A DNA stretch of 64,000 nucleotides, taken from contig JAWNZC010000265.1 of the NCBI GenBank assembly GCA_035771165.1, positions 3,126,001-3,190,000 on the forward strand. The letters run 5' to 3'. The number at the start of each line of letters is the position of its first letter. Within the stretch, counting starts at the first letter, position 1. Shown one piece after another: positions 44,136 to 57,438 of this stretch. The position numbers and the translations under genes are program-made. The notes beneath the pieces were generated by a model. The model was not told the DNA's origin, did no database searches, and saw only the letters and a program-made list of their open reading frames with translations. The DNA comes from Paragorgia papillata. Taxonomy: Eukaryota; Cnidaria; Anthozoa; Scleralcyonacea; Coralliidae.

Positions 44136-45027
44136 ATATATTATTCATTATGCTTACATGTAGGATTTTCAGGGTTTTTATCAGTATTTTGAGCATCCTT
44201 AGCAATCCCCCACATGTTTTTATTATTTGATAAAGAGTAGACATTTGGCAAAGCATTTTATTGTTTTTATATTCAAAAATAATGTTTTCCTTTCAAGATA
44301 TTTGACAGCATTTGATCAGTAATTTTGCTACATTTTTAATGTTTCCACAATTGTCTGAGTCTGTAATAAAATTGCAAATAATTTTTCACACAATAAACTA
44401 GAAATTTCTTCATTATTCACATTATTAGCTATAGACTGACAATATCTTTCCCTTTTTAACAGTTTTTGTAAATTGTTTATAATTCTGAAACTTTCAGCTA
44501 ATCTACAGACTGTTGTGTCAACATTCATCCAAATTCCAAATATTTCAACACATATTTGCCAAATAGCAGTGTGCATTGTGTAACCGGCGGGTTATACGCC
44601 GTGCGGGTTATCGCCCAGAAAATACGGTATATACTGTATATAAATAATTATATGATCGTTAGGTTGTTAAATTTTACAATATATCATGGTCTAGCTATAT
44701 TAAATTGTGTATAACAATTTTTAAAATAGAATATTATGAACTCATATAGCTGCGCAAGACTATGAAGCACATAACTCCAATACCAGATGACTACTCTGTC
44801 TAACACCAGACAATTGTTCTCTGTTTAGTCTGCTAAATGATTTTACTCATCAAAGTGAGACCCAGCCCTCACTAGCCTAAGAATTGATGTCCTTATTTTA
44901 ATTTTAAAAATTTCTAACGCCTTTTATTATTTTACATGATTTCACCTGATTATTTTGCTTATCAAAACGAGAGCTCTTGGCCAGCTTAGACATTAATGAT
45001 GGATTAAAGTGTGAGAAATGAGAAAAA

Positions 45028-46026
45028 TTAAATATTCAGTTCTAGGATATCTTCTTTCACGACTGGATTCCTTGGATCTCGTCCTTCCTTCTGAATTTTT
45101 AGTGAAAAATCAACACATTTATATCCCTGTGTAAGTGAACCTAGAGATACAACATTGATATTTGGGCCAAAATAACTAGTGATATTCTCTTCATTGATTC
45201 CACCACTTGCTTCAATAATTAGATTAGGAAATTCCTGTTTTAGCACCATGGCAGCATTGTGCAGTGCTTCAGGAGTAAAGTTATCTAACATAATAATATC
45301 AGCTCCAGATTGGGCTGCTTCTCTTGCATCAGAGATACTGCGACATTCCACTTCAATTTTAATTGAAAATCCAGCAGTTTTCCTGGCAGCTTTCACAGCT
45401 GAACTAACACTACCAACACTCCAGATATGATTATCTTTTAGCATCACCATTGATGACTGGTCATAACGATGAGTTGAAACACCACCAACCAGAAGAGCAT
45501 ATTTTTCAACCATACGAAATCCTGGTGTTGTCTTTCGTGTTCCTGCTACTTCTCCTTGCCATGCTGCTAGTTGTTTTAGTTCAGCTAATTTCCTAGCTTT
45601 TGTAGCTACACCACTTGCTCGTGTAATGCAGTTTAAAGCTATTCTCTCTCCTAAAAGCAATCTGTTGACTTTGCCAGTCACTTCAGCTACAGTGCAAACA
45701 GGAGATAAAGCAGAACCTTCATTGTACAGCCATTTCACCCTGCAATTGAGGTGTTTAAAAACTGCATCAAAGAAAGGACACCCAGCTAAAACACCAGGTG
45801 ATTTACACAGCAGAACAGCTTTTTCTTCACGATCACCGACAACAGTTCCACCATAATCAAAACTTGGTATATCTTCTTTGACCCATGAACGTACTAAATC
45901 ATTAAGAGTAGAAGCAGGAAGAGCAAGCGATAAATTATCAGATCTACTTCGTTTAGAAGAATTAGACATCTCTTCCACATTCACATAAGATGTATTACCC
46001 TCGTTCGCAGCTTGATCTTCGCTCAT
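45028..46026 (-). CDS. QPRT: Quinolinate phosphoribosyltransferase (nicotinate-nucleotide pyrophosphorylase, carboxylating)
   Basis: Converts quinolinate and phosphoribosyl pyrophosphate to nicotinate mononucleotide, the entry of tryptophan-derived quinolinate into NAD synthesis in the cytosol. One uninterrupted exon, 332 residues. Seen: N-terminal beta domain (about 37-135, [20 protein letters not shown] at its end), the signature TRKTTPGFR (163-171), [15 protein letters not shown] (186-200), EVECRS (225-230), MLDNF (246-250) and EASGGI (272-277) of the TIM-barrel domain. All active-site segments are intact. The first about 35 residues (Ser/Lys/Arg-rich, SSKRSRSDN) extend beyond the human protein of about 297; Met20 is an alternative start. 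It is head to head with OS9. The lack of introns among intron-rich neighbours suggests an ancient intronless state or a retrocopy. Confidence 0.97.
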   Translation of the reverse strand: MSEDQAANEGNTSYVNVEEMSNSSKRSRSDNLSLALPASTLNDLVRSWVKEDIPSFDYGGTVVGDREEKAVLLCKSPGVLAGCPFFDAVFKHLNCRVKWLYNEGSALSPVCTVAEVTGKVNRLLLGERIALNCITRASGVATKARKLAELKQLAAWQGEVAGTRKTTPGFRMVEKYALLVGGVSTHRYDQSSMVMLKDNHIWSVGSVSSAVKAARKTAGFSIKIEVECRSISDAREAAQSGADIIMLDNFTPEALHNAAMVLKQEFPNLIIEASGGINEENITSYFGPNINVVSLGSLTQGYKCVDFSLKIQKEGRDPRNPVVKEDILELNI

Positions 46027-46413
46027 ACTGAAATAAGATACTTGCTATAACCTTGTTTATACTATTTGCATATGTGATGTGGAAACATGTGGCATGTATT
46101 AAATTTGAAGGACGCATCCGCCAAAAGTAGGTTGTGTTGAAAATTGTCTTCAAAAAACTTCTTGCTGATCGCTTACTGTAAGTTAGATTTAGGGTTGGTT
46201 TTTTCGTTGGGTTTTGTGTTAAGATTAGGATTATTCAGCGTTAAAATTTGGATTTGGATTAGGGATTCGAAAACGATTTCCACATTTTCTACCTTTCGCG
46301 TATGTAAAGTACGTCGTCAAGGTTCCAGGGGGGGTGAGGTCTTCACGATCCTGATACTTCGGAAAGTGTCGTAAAGCTCCGTAGTAATGAATCATCAATG
46401 ACAAATCAACAAT
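46027..46413. promoter_or_regulatory. Bidirectional promoter region, QPRT (-) / OS9 (+)
   Basis: Only 387 bp separate the two start codons, so both promoters must lie here or overlap. No TATA box is obvious on either side. An upstream in-frame ATG at 46387 is followed by TGA four codons later, a tiny upstream frame in the OS9 leader. Inferred from geometry only. Confidence 0.55.
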
Positions 46414-49400
46414 ATGGACGTTCAAATAAAGATATCTATGTCAAAAGTTGTGTTGGTGCTTGCTTTATGTCCTGTATTTAGAATTAAATCATCGGTTTTT
46501 AATATTGAAGAGCTTCAAAATTCAAAATATGGCGTGGAGATTACTGGCGAGCCAGTTCTTTTAAATCAGGTATCATAAAATTAAACTGTAAACTGTTTTA
46601 TAAAACAGCAGGTGAAAAACTCAATTAAGCTGTCATACAGTATCTAGTACTTGTCTACTCGTATATGTGCAGAGATATAACATCCAAGATTACTAGTTAA
46701 CACTTCTAGGATATAATTTGGATAATCTTTTAAATTTTAAAAAGACGTACAGTGGCGCTCAAAAGTTTTGTAACACCTTGGTGGACTGAAATGCGTGTAG
46801 TGTGCGTGTACACGCAACATACATACACGCACTACACGCAAAGCTTTCGTGTATAATCACTACACGCAAAGCTTCGTGTATAATAACTACACGCAACGCT
46901 TCGTGTATAATAACTACACGCAAAGCTTCGTGTATAATAACTACATGCAAAGCTTCGTGCATAATACAGTAACTACACGCAAAGCTTCGTGTATAATAAC
47001 TACACAAAACTTTGTGTATGATCAATATATAACTACACGTATTTTTGCGTGTAGATGAGTGTACGGTAATATTTCACCGAAATATTTGGTAAAAGCATAA
47101 GCCTAGTTTTCATATGATCACTACGATCGCTCAAAAAACCCTCAGCGATCACAGCGATCATACGATCAATGCAATCAACATGCACGATCACCAAGATAGA
47201 ACATTTTTTACCTTGGCTATCGTAGCGATCAGGGTTTTCAGCGTTCGTGGCGATTGCAGCGATCAATTTGAGATGATTCTCCACATGAGAACTTTGAGTC
47301 AAACCCGAACAAGTTGTTTGTCAAATTTCTACTGTGTGAAACTCAACTGAATTAGCCTGACGCCACTGAAATGCGAAAGCTGCCATTCCGAACCTTGCCT
47401 CAAAACTAACATTTGCAAGAATTCGACGTTTGAATCCGGATTAGATAGCAATTGTCAAATTTAATTTGCCTGTCAACTTTGTAATAATTTAGCGTCAGTG
47501 CTGAATTTTTATTGCTTTCGATTTAGTTTAACTTTCAAACACTTGTAACCCGCACGTTTGATTCGGTATAGCAAAAATGCTACGTTTAAAACAGTCAGCG
47601 TGGAAATCATTGATTTATATAAGAATAATGAAAACAACAGTAAAGGTAAGAAAAGTTTTATTTACAGTAATTAAAAAAGAAATCTTCCATCTGGTCACAA
47701 ATAAACTGGTTCTTATAAAATACTTAATGTTTACGTTTAACAGGACGTCTGATAAACTCGTCTATAGCACGTCGGCACTTACTCCAAGCTTTGGGAATAT
47801 CAACTGGTGATGTCGGATACATCTGACACACGTACAATGAATCCGTCGCCATGACCAGACGGAAATTCTGCGTGTTTGTTTTAGACGCCGCTGTAACGTC
47901 GCATCGAATTAAATGCATAAATTACCAGTGCTGTTGACAAAATTGTTGTAGCTCTGTGTAGTTTTGCAGTTTCGGTAGAATAATCGTTTATTTATAATAT
48001 TTGTTAAGTATCACGCTTTATTTTTTTCAATCAAAAGTGATACACGTGCAGTCAACTACACACAAACTGCGTGTAGCGGACTACACACAAACTGCGTGTA
48101 GCGGACTACACGCAAAACTGCGTGTGAGTGTAACTACACGCAACTGCGTGTAGTGCAAAGTTGTGTGTAGTGCGAAGCTTCGTGTAGTTTGACTGCACTA
48201 CACACAATATGTACTACACGCACTTGTAAAATGCATGTACTGTGGGTGTAAAAACCCCACGCAGGTGTTACAAAACTTTTGAGCGCCACTGTATGTACCC
48301 AGCTAGCTAGTATTAACCAATCCAAAAATAAATATTTCCTGCTAAACTAAATTAACGATTTCCTGCCTGATAGAAGTCTTCAATTTTATAAGTTGTGATA
48401 CCACCAGACTTGCAAGTTTGTATCTCAAAACCATAATTTATCTGAATGTGGTATCTACAGACATACATGTACTTTGAAATAGCAAACTTTTTCAATTGAA
48501 TACTACGTAATACAGTACTGTACTAGCGTCAAAAATCGAAATGCTGAAACAGTTGAATAAGATAAAAGCAGCTTGCATTCTTACAAATGCACAATGACAG
48601 CTGCAGCCTGCAACAGCAACACTATACTGAAATGATAAATATTTCATTGTTTTCTAGAACAAATTGTTGTGTCATTTGCGCAAGGATATATGAAACTTAG
48701 GCAGGTTAAGGTCATGTAATAAACCTTCAAAACACTTTCGAATTGTTTACAAATCACCGCTATATTTGGCAAAAATAGAGTCATCGAATATGAAACTTGA
48801 TATTCGATCAAAAGTGATTGCCCATCAAAATTGTGTGATTGTGTGAGGAAATGTATCTTTAAACTTTGAATTGGATTAAAAAAACTGACAAATATTTCCT
48901 GCAAGATACAAAAAATTTCCTGTGAACAACTTTTGCAAAAAATTTCCTGGCAGCGGCAGTGCCGGCGCTGCCAGACATATACCAGCACTGTTTCTATCCT
49001 CAGTCACGCATGTCGCCTCATGCATGTTTATTCCTCGCCATCCTATGCCATCCCACGCAATCCTGGCAAGTTCCACTGGCAGTTTTAACCTTCAAAAGCA
49101 TTGCCTAGGATCATGTAGCATGGCCTCGGATGGTGTAAAATATCGCACCTGTGCATTGAAGAAATGCGGACAAGTTTTCACTCAAGTTGGACTTCTGGTT
49201 GTATTTCTATTCTGTGCCCTGGCCCCTGTATCGAAGTTTTTGAGGAGCACAATTCTCAACCCTGAAGGACTTCATGAACTTTATAGAAATATTAACCCCT
49301 AAAAATGCCATTAAATAACATGCTAAAAATTGGATCAAATTGTTGTAAACTCATGACGAATTGGTGGGTTGCAATCATTCTCCTGAGATTTAGAGGACAA

Positions 49401-52400
49401 AGACACATTTGTCAAAAATGGTGGGTGATTCATCAGGCTATTGCTAAAACGTCAAAATTTCCCAGTTAAACTTGCACATTTGAAACGTATTAACAAACGT
49501 ATTTTAACTCTCACACCTAACGGTTTATTGCATATGGTAGTATCAAGTAAACTGGTCAGTAATTAATTAATCGAGATTGTATTGATTGACTTGTCACTTG
49601 TCAGTAAATTGATCATAAAATTGAGGTACTAGTAGTGTAGTTGGTAATGTAAGGAGGCAATAGAGGTACACATACACATGTATACTCACGCAGTGTCTTA
49701 GCCAGGATCTGGAACTTGGGTGTCCAAATTGCCAATCTGCCTGAGTGTATTTCCCGGTAAAGCTACAACTCCCTCCCCCCCCAACCCCCCCCCCACCACC
49801 AAGGGGTATTCTATTAAGTAACTATAATGCATTTTTGTCTATTCCAGACTAGTGGAAGTAAATTTCAGACATTTTCATGTGTCAATTGATTTAATTATGT
49901 ATGAAAGCTATTATCCTAGCATTATCCGATGATTCGAACGATGGGCGATGCGTTCCTGTGCAGTGTGGTTGTGAAATTGTGAATGTCAAAATACATGTTT
50001 TGTGCACTTATAATTGTTTCGCTGATGGACGATTAGTGCCACCAAAAATACTAGAATAATGAAAGGCACCCTTTAGATTCTTTACTGGTCGTCCAAAAGG
50101 TGTCAATATAGTAAACAGCCATCCAAAAGCCATCTTTATCAACTGGCCATCTTAAATCGAAACAGGCCGTCCAAAAGATGGCTGGCTGGCTGGCTGGCTA
50201 GGACCCTGTACTCAGGTCTCAGAATGGTTATGGGAACACCACTGATTTTTTCCTAAAATTTCATTCAATCTACTCAGTGTTCATTTAGCTGAAACTATAG
50301 TTTCTGTAATATGAAAATTTCTAACTGATTGTACACTGTTAAAATACTGATCAGTTGTACATTCATTGTTACATATTATACTTCTTTCCTGTCTGAAGGC
50401 TTCCTCATAGTGATTAAAATTGTCTGACATTAGTGAGAATGAAATATTTTCAAGACCAAGTTGTACAGGCTAGTTAATCTAATATGTAATGTTTAAAAGT
50501 TGGAGTATTTTCTCTGCTGGATTTTTTTCAGGTTACAGATGAAACTGTGATGCAAATCACATCAAAACATGGCCAACAATATCAGTGTGTTCTTCCTGTG
50601 CTTCATGTTGAAAGTGAAGAAAAAAATTCAAAGAATATAACAAGAGAAGAAATTAATGATCTTTTGGACCCATTCAATAGCACTTGCCTATACCTTGTAA
50701 GCACTACCTGTAATTACATTTAGCATACTGGTCCATGTATTGATATTATGTCTGTATTAACTATGTACACTATATACACCAGACATAATGTACAGTAGGG
50801 GGCAGCAGCTGGTGATACTTACAGTATAGGTAGTGAGAGCATTTAGTGGTCTTTGTAGGGTTAAAATGCCTAAAATGCCTCTTATTTGAAAAAATACTTA
50901 AAATTATAGAGTAACATCTTTTGAAGTTTTTTGTTTCCTTGCTTTGTTGTTGAGATATTTTAGTTTGTTTGATATGCAAATTAAACATTTTGACATCACA
51001 CATGCATAATGAGTTATCGAGAAAGTTATATATCTTTGCTATTATCAAATATAATAATCACTTGAAGATCTACATGTTTAGTGTTGTGGGTGGGTGAAAC
51101 ACATCCATATGCTTCATTCAAATTAATTTTGTTTGATAATAGAAAAGATATCTAACCTTTTCCAATAGCTACAAAATGTTTAATTTACATATCAAACAAA
51201 CTAAAATATCTCAAGACCGAAGCGTTAAACTGCATCTGAGTACATGTGTATCCTATTTCTCACCTGGCTACGCTATTTGAATTTATTTAATGTACTTACG
51301 GTATACTGTAATATTTTAATTATTATTATTTATTTTTTTTAATATTCAATAAATGACTATGTGTACAGTAAGATCTTGTTTTATGAATTTTACATTTTTT
51401 TAAATTGTAGCTTAATAACTGGTGGACATACAAAGTTTGTTTTGGAAGATCTGTCTTTCAATATCACGAAGAAGGTATAGCTGTGAAACTATAAAACTTT
51501 ATTTTTACATGACAAGAAAGCTTTTATTTTAATGCAGACTGATGTCAAATTGATGGGATTCTTCAAGTTATATTTCTTACAGAAAACAAGCCTAAGTGCC
51601 CATTTTCTTTTATCTAATAACAGAGTTCAGAGTGCATCCAGTGCAAAAATGGAATGCCTCTGCTTAATACTCTTACATAAAAAATAAAACAAATTCCGAA
51701 GAATAACATCTTGTAAACGCAAGATTCAAGTTAACAACTGAAGAGAAAAGATGAATTTACCGTTCTTGTTATTACCTTAGAGTTTGTTTTGTTTTTTACT
51801 TTTTGAAATTGTCGGCTGGTAATGGATTTCAATACACTTGCACCTCACGTATCTAAAACCATATATACCTGTATCAAGTTAGAACTTACAAAATAGACTC
51901 AAAGAATATATGCAACTTAATTTTCCATGTGAACGTCATAAGTTGTTTCTATTTTTCTCTCATGGCCAATGTGTAAACCTATTCCTGCTTGAGCTAGCCT
52001 AAAATGGCTTAGACTATTATTTTACTCTATCTAAATGCCAGATGATATTTTACTTAACAAAGTGAGTACCCTCAGAAGGTCTACTGGTAACTTAACTTAT
52101 AACTTATGAATGTTAGGTATAACTTTCTTTTTAAACAAAGTATCATTATATTCTCTGTACAACTGTTTGTAATCATGCTTATGATGTTTGCAATCTGTCG
52201 TACTTTTCCCTACGTTATACAAGCTTTATAAGTACTACATATACACATGGCTATTTAGCTTTGATTTATTTTACTAAAAAAAAGAAGAACAAATTAACTC
52301 AATTTAATATCCAATAGTTATTTTTCTACCACTTGACAGCAGGCAACTCGAAAGCTTTAAATATGCTAGTTTGGCTGCTGCACATATTAGTATTGCATAC

Positions 52401-55400
52401 ATATATATTTTCAATAATTTTCTTCTGTTTTGTATACTAATTTCCTTTGTCAGTAACTATTTATGTAAATATTGTGATTTTAATAAAATGTTAAAATTAA
52501 CAGCAATAATTAAATATTTTGTATATTAAATATGTTCTTTGTGTAAATGGTTTCTCAACTATATATTTCAATTATTTTTAATTTTCTAATTTACATTATG
52601 TTCTTTTGTTCATAAAACTTTGCCCACAGGAAATAAAGTGATGGATAATAGTAGTCTTGGCTATTATACTGGAGATACTGATTGGTCACAAGTTACTCTT
52701 TCAGAGGTAATCATCAGATTTACACTACTTTATTTTTCATGCATTTTTAACATTATTTTTTGGAATATCTTGTACAAGACTTGATTTGAGGCAATTTCAG
52801 ACTTGAAAGCTCATGCATACAGTATGTACATAAATATTTCTTGTTTAAATTATGTCAAGCGTATCTTTAATATAAGAGTCAGGGGTGGTGGAAGCCTGGG
52901 GGCAGTGGGAGCAATCATCCCCACAAGTTTTTAGATGTGGGCCCAACAGATAGTTTTTGCCCCCACAAAATTTTTACAAATTATCATACTCTAATTTAAG
53001 CCAATATGCTGTAACAACGAGATTGAAATGAAAGCTTCCAATAAATATTTATCAAATTCATTAATAATTCATGAAGAAAATTCAAAAGAAATGAATGTTT
53101 AATCAGCATATTTAACTACGGATAAAACATTGATTAATAAAACATCAAGGTTTTATCAAAGTTAATAGGCACTAGTGGCTCAAATTCATCTTTTTCTGAG
53201 TTAAAATGATCTTATCTAACCTTTCCTACGACTCTTAAACAAAGTGTTCATCATTTAAACTTAGAATTTGATAAGTAAGTTAAAATATTCGCGTCCGATC
53301 TTTATGGGCATCTACAATGGCTCGGCTTCAGCTCGCCATTGTAAATGCCCATAAAGATCGGCCGCTCATATTTTAACAGCACATAAAGGTTCTTCTGGGA
53401 GCTTTATTAGTGCGTTCTTACTCTGGAAATCGCCCAAAAATGGTTTCCAGGATATGCCCCCATACCCCCCCCCCCCCCCCCCAGAGAGGTCGCGGCAAAA
53501 CAACGAACAACATCTCACCCCCACACTCAAAAACATCTTCTGCTGTCTCTAATAAGAGTAAATACTCTATGCACAGCAGCGATATTTGTTTTATTAAAAA
53601 AACAAACAAGCTAAAGGCCCTATACTGTATAGCTGTTACACAGTGTGCTTTTCCATGCAACTTGTTGCACAACTCCAACGACGTTATTGTTACGAGACAA
53701 GTTACAAGAGTCATTGCAGCATATAGCATGTTGTGCAATGGTCAAAAACAGAGATTGACAATCATATTTTCTTTTCTGTTAGGAAAATACAGGAAGCCAA
53801 AAGCGATATCACAGTCAGTTTTATAGTAATGGTACATTGTGTGACCTGACTGGTGAATTAAGAAAAACAGAAGTCAGGGTAAGTTATATATTATACAATA
53901 TGAGCAACTGAAGTGTATGGAGTAAGTGTTTTCTATATATAACTAAGGGATCGATTACATGGAGATTTTCCGCCCAAGCTGGAATTTCAGCTCGGTTAAG
54001 GTGGCTCCATACAGCTCCATTCTGTACAGAAAATACAAGTTTGAGAGTCCAAAACACATACATAAACAATTCGGGAAAAGAACAAAACTAAATGTTATGC
54101 ATAATTAAACAGTCTGACAATAAAAAACTGTTACCAAAAAATTCTGTAGAACGAATAATTTTTTTTCCGGAAAAATCATGTTTGTTAATTTTTTTAAAAT
54201 TTCGTTCTACAGTACAGAATTTTTTTTAAATCGGCCTATTGATTACTCATACATCAAGGAAAGTTTTAATGGGGAAAAAATTGGGGGTCACCAAAGTTTT
54301 TTCCGAATTAAATTAGTTTGAAGGGTAATTGGCAGCCATTTTGAAACGTCATTGTTGCCATAGCAACAACTGTTGGTATTTATTTGGTAACAGTTTTTGA
54401 TTGTTAGACTGTTTAATTATGCATAACATTTAGTTTTATTCTTTTTTCGAATTGTTTAATCACGTGTTTTGCCATTTTGGACTCTCAAACTTGTATTTTC
54501 CATTTTTCAAGAAACTGTATGGAGCCACCTTAAGATGGCTGAGTTTTTATTGCGATTACATTGAGCAATTTTAACCTGGGCTGAAACCAAAATTTTAATC
54601 AATAACTCGTAGGAATTCGAAGAATCTTTGTTTTGCGGCCGTTCACATGCTTAGTTCAACCCAGGCTAAACTTTCAGCCCGGGCTGGAATTTTTTCAATG
54701 TAATGGCTACGTTCGTATTACAACTTAAGAAGACTGGGTTGAAATTTCAGCCCAGGCTGAAAATCTCCATGTAATCGGCCCCTAAATCGTGTTACTACCA
54801 AACAGTCGATGAATTATGCGGACCGACATACCTGTTATCTGCCGAAACTGAATATTAGGGACCTTAAGCAAGCTAGGACGACGACGGCAAATAGGTTACT
54901 ACATTTAAAAGAAACCATGGATCAGGACATCGTTATAGACCTTATTCAAAAATGGCCGCCGAATTAAAATTCTTTTATATACATATAAATTAGCCCTTAT
55001 GAACTCGTTTTCATGTGTGAAATTCAAAATAATTTTTACTTTAAAACGAGGTCATAAGGGCTAATTTATATGCATATAAAAGAATTCTAATTCGGCGACC
55101 ATTTTTGAATAAGGTCTATATTGTATGCTTTATATGTATTTTGTAAGACCTTCAAAAAGCAGCCATAGCGGCGACAACATGACGTATGATAGATCATAGT
55201 CCCTAGAAATAAATTGTCTGGAAACGCGGCCAAAGTCTTTGTTCTAGGTTTTTGTTCACGTTTGTGCACCTTATTTCACTGGCCTAGTGTCCTTAACGCT
55301 TGCTGAAGCAGCTGAACACATTGTATTTTTGGTATAGTGACAATCTCGTTCCCAGAGCCCACGTTCCCCACCCGGGAAACGAGAGACTCTGGGTTAATCC

Positions 55401-57354
55401 GTTTCAAATCACATGCAGGATTCTTGTTCTTCGGTTGAGGTACGCATGCGTAAATATCCTAGCGGAATCTGGATAGTATGTTCTCCTTGTTTGACTTTTC
55501 CCCAAACAAGTTAATGGGGTTGCTGGTGAAGCTCGAATTACAGCATCTACACACATATGATACGGCGAAGATATCGATCGCGGCAACGTCTTCACTGGAG
55601 TCTTGTCGTCCGACATCTTTGTTATTTTGGTTTTATTAATTCTACTTCCGATCATTTCTGACCAACTCATGCTCACTATTCAGCCAATAACGTAACGATT
55701 TGAAACGGATTATCCCAGAGTCTCTCGTTTCCCTGGTGGGGAACGTGGGCTCTGGGAACGAGATTGGCCGGTATAATGAAGCAATCAACCAATAGCAGCG
55801 TTGTTTTATAAGTATTAATGAACGTAAAACAAAAGATTGTGCACCTTATTTGCCACCCTCAACCTAAATTGTAGTAGCTCATTGTTAACCGCTTTGATGT
55901 TCACCGCGTCTCCAGACAATATAATTCTAGGTAAACTAACAACTTTTGCTGTTCCTTGCCACAACGTCGTCTTGAAAACGTGAAAACGCTTCAGTTAGCG
56001 TTGTATGTGCAACGAGGACGGTATTGGGATTACTCTTGGGACTGCACTGAAATTATTCAACGCTTTGTTTTGGTTAAAAAAATACTATTATACTCGGGTC
56101 GTCATCGTGACGTTCGCGTTGTGCTTGCTTAAGGTCCCTATTTATCATTATGAACCCTTTCCCTATTGTGGTGGCCTTTTAGTATTTTACTCTGGATAAC
56201 TCCAGACGATTTTACTCGTCTAGGGAAGAACTCTAGTAAGGAAAGGGTTAAGCCCATTCAGTTTTCATTGCTGACTTCAATCCATCTCAATTGTTCAATT
56301 TTCTTTTCATTACTGGACAATGTCCTGCATTTCAAAGATGAATATTCTCTTTTGTTTAGTTCTTTTGTGACCCTCAAGGTTCCGACTACATAGCAAGGAT
56401 TGATGAAAGTTCAACTTGTATCTACATTATTACAGTATACACCAATAAGCTATGTAACCACTCGTTATTTCGTCCAGCAGAGTCCCCTAAAAAACACAGC
56501 ATCACGTGTTCACCTGCGTTGAAAGAGGAGGAGTTTAAAAAGTACACAAAAGCAAAAAGTAAGTTGGATTGTGTGTTCAACTGATTTTTTGGTTCAATTT
56601 TCATTTTACAATTCCCGAATTCTAAATACAATTAAATTTTTAATCCCTAATCTAATCTTAACTCTAAACCTAATCCTACAGTAACTTTCACCATAATGCT
56701 TTTTAAGAAAAACAGTAAGTTGATTTCAATTTTGCAAAGCCGTGGAAAACATCCGAGAATAGTTTTGATAACATTTTTTAACATCATGGCTTTTAATTAA
56801 TGAATTTAATTATTTTATTAAGTTTTATTTTGTAATCATTACTTATATTATAAGTTTATATTGTAATTACTGAACAAACATGTAATGCGGCGCAGAATAA
56901 ATATTAAAAATAAATATTATTATTATTATTATTATTGTTATTATTATTATAAAAATAAATAAAAAAAATAAAAAATATCACAAATATCACAAATATCTCG
57001 ATTTAGTTAACGAAAAACAAAGAAACTATGAAAAGGTTAAGTTCATAAATCTATCTCTGAGTGCACTTGGAATTTTCGGACAGTCATCAATGGGTTTCAT
57101 TGAAATGCTAAAAGACTTTAAATTCGACACTCCCTGTAGAAAGTATATAGTAAAGAAAATCATCAACATATCAATAAGAACCTCGTATTATGTATTTTGT
57201 CGACGTAACAAAGAATGGAATAACCCGAAACTAATGACATTCTAAGATTTATATTCTCATGTAGCATCAGTTCAAATAGTCAGTGGTAAGCTACCTGTAA
57301 AAGCGAGGTTTATCATTGTAATTTATACGTTTAATGATCAATAAATAAAGTTTA

Positions 57355-57438
<84 letters not shown>

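Larger units (their letters stand above)
41262..45027. other. Spacer between QRICH2-like gene and QPRT, repeats only
   Basis: No exon supported. It contains an inverted pair TAGTTAGCGGAGGGGGATGG (41640) / CCATCTCCCTCCACTAACTA (41953); two copies of the ATAGACCTTATTCA-type MITE; a palindrome at 42775-42895 (CCACGATCCTTTTGGTC / CTATAAGGATCGTGG); a GCAACAATG-rich element at 43855-44135; and dispersed repeats near 44800-45000. The 3' ends of both convergent genes lie here. Confidence 0.6.

Noticed and set aside
45028..46026. QPRT as bacterial contamination or recent transfer because it lacks introns
   Set aside because: It has a eukaryote-like protein with the AT-rich codon use of its neighbours and sits between two clear animal genes.
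53410..53826. 138-codon frame reading into OS9 exon 5
   Set aside because: The last part is the exon in another frame; the upstream part includes a poly(C) run and intron sequence.
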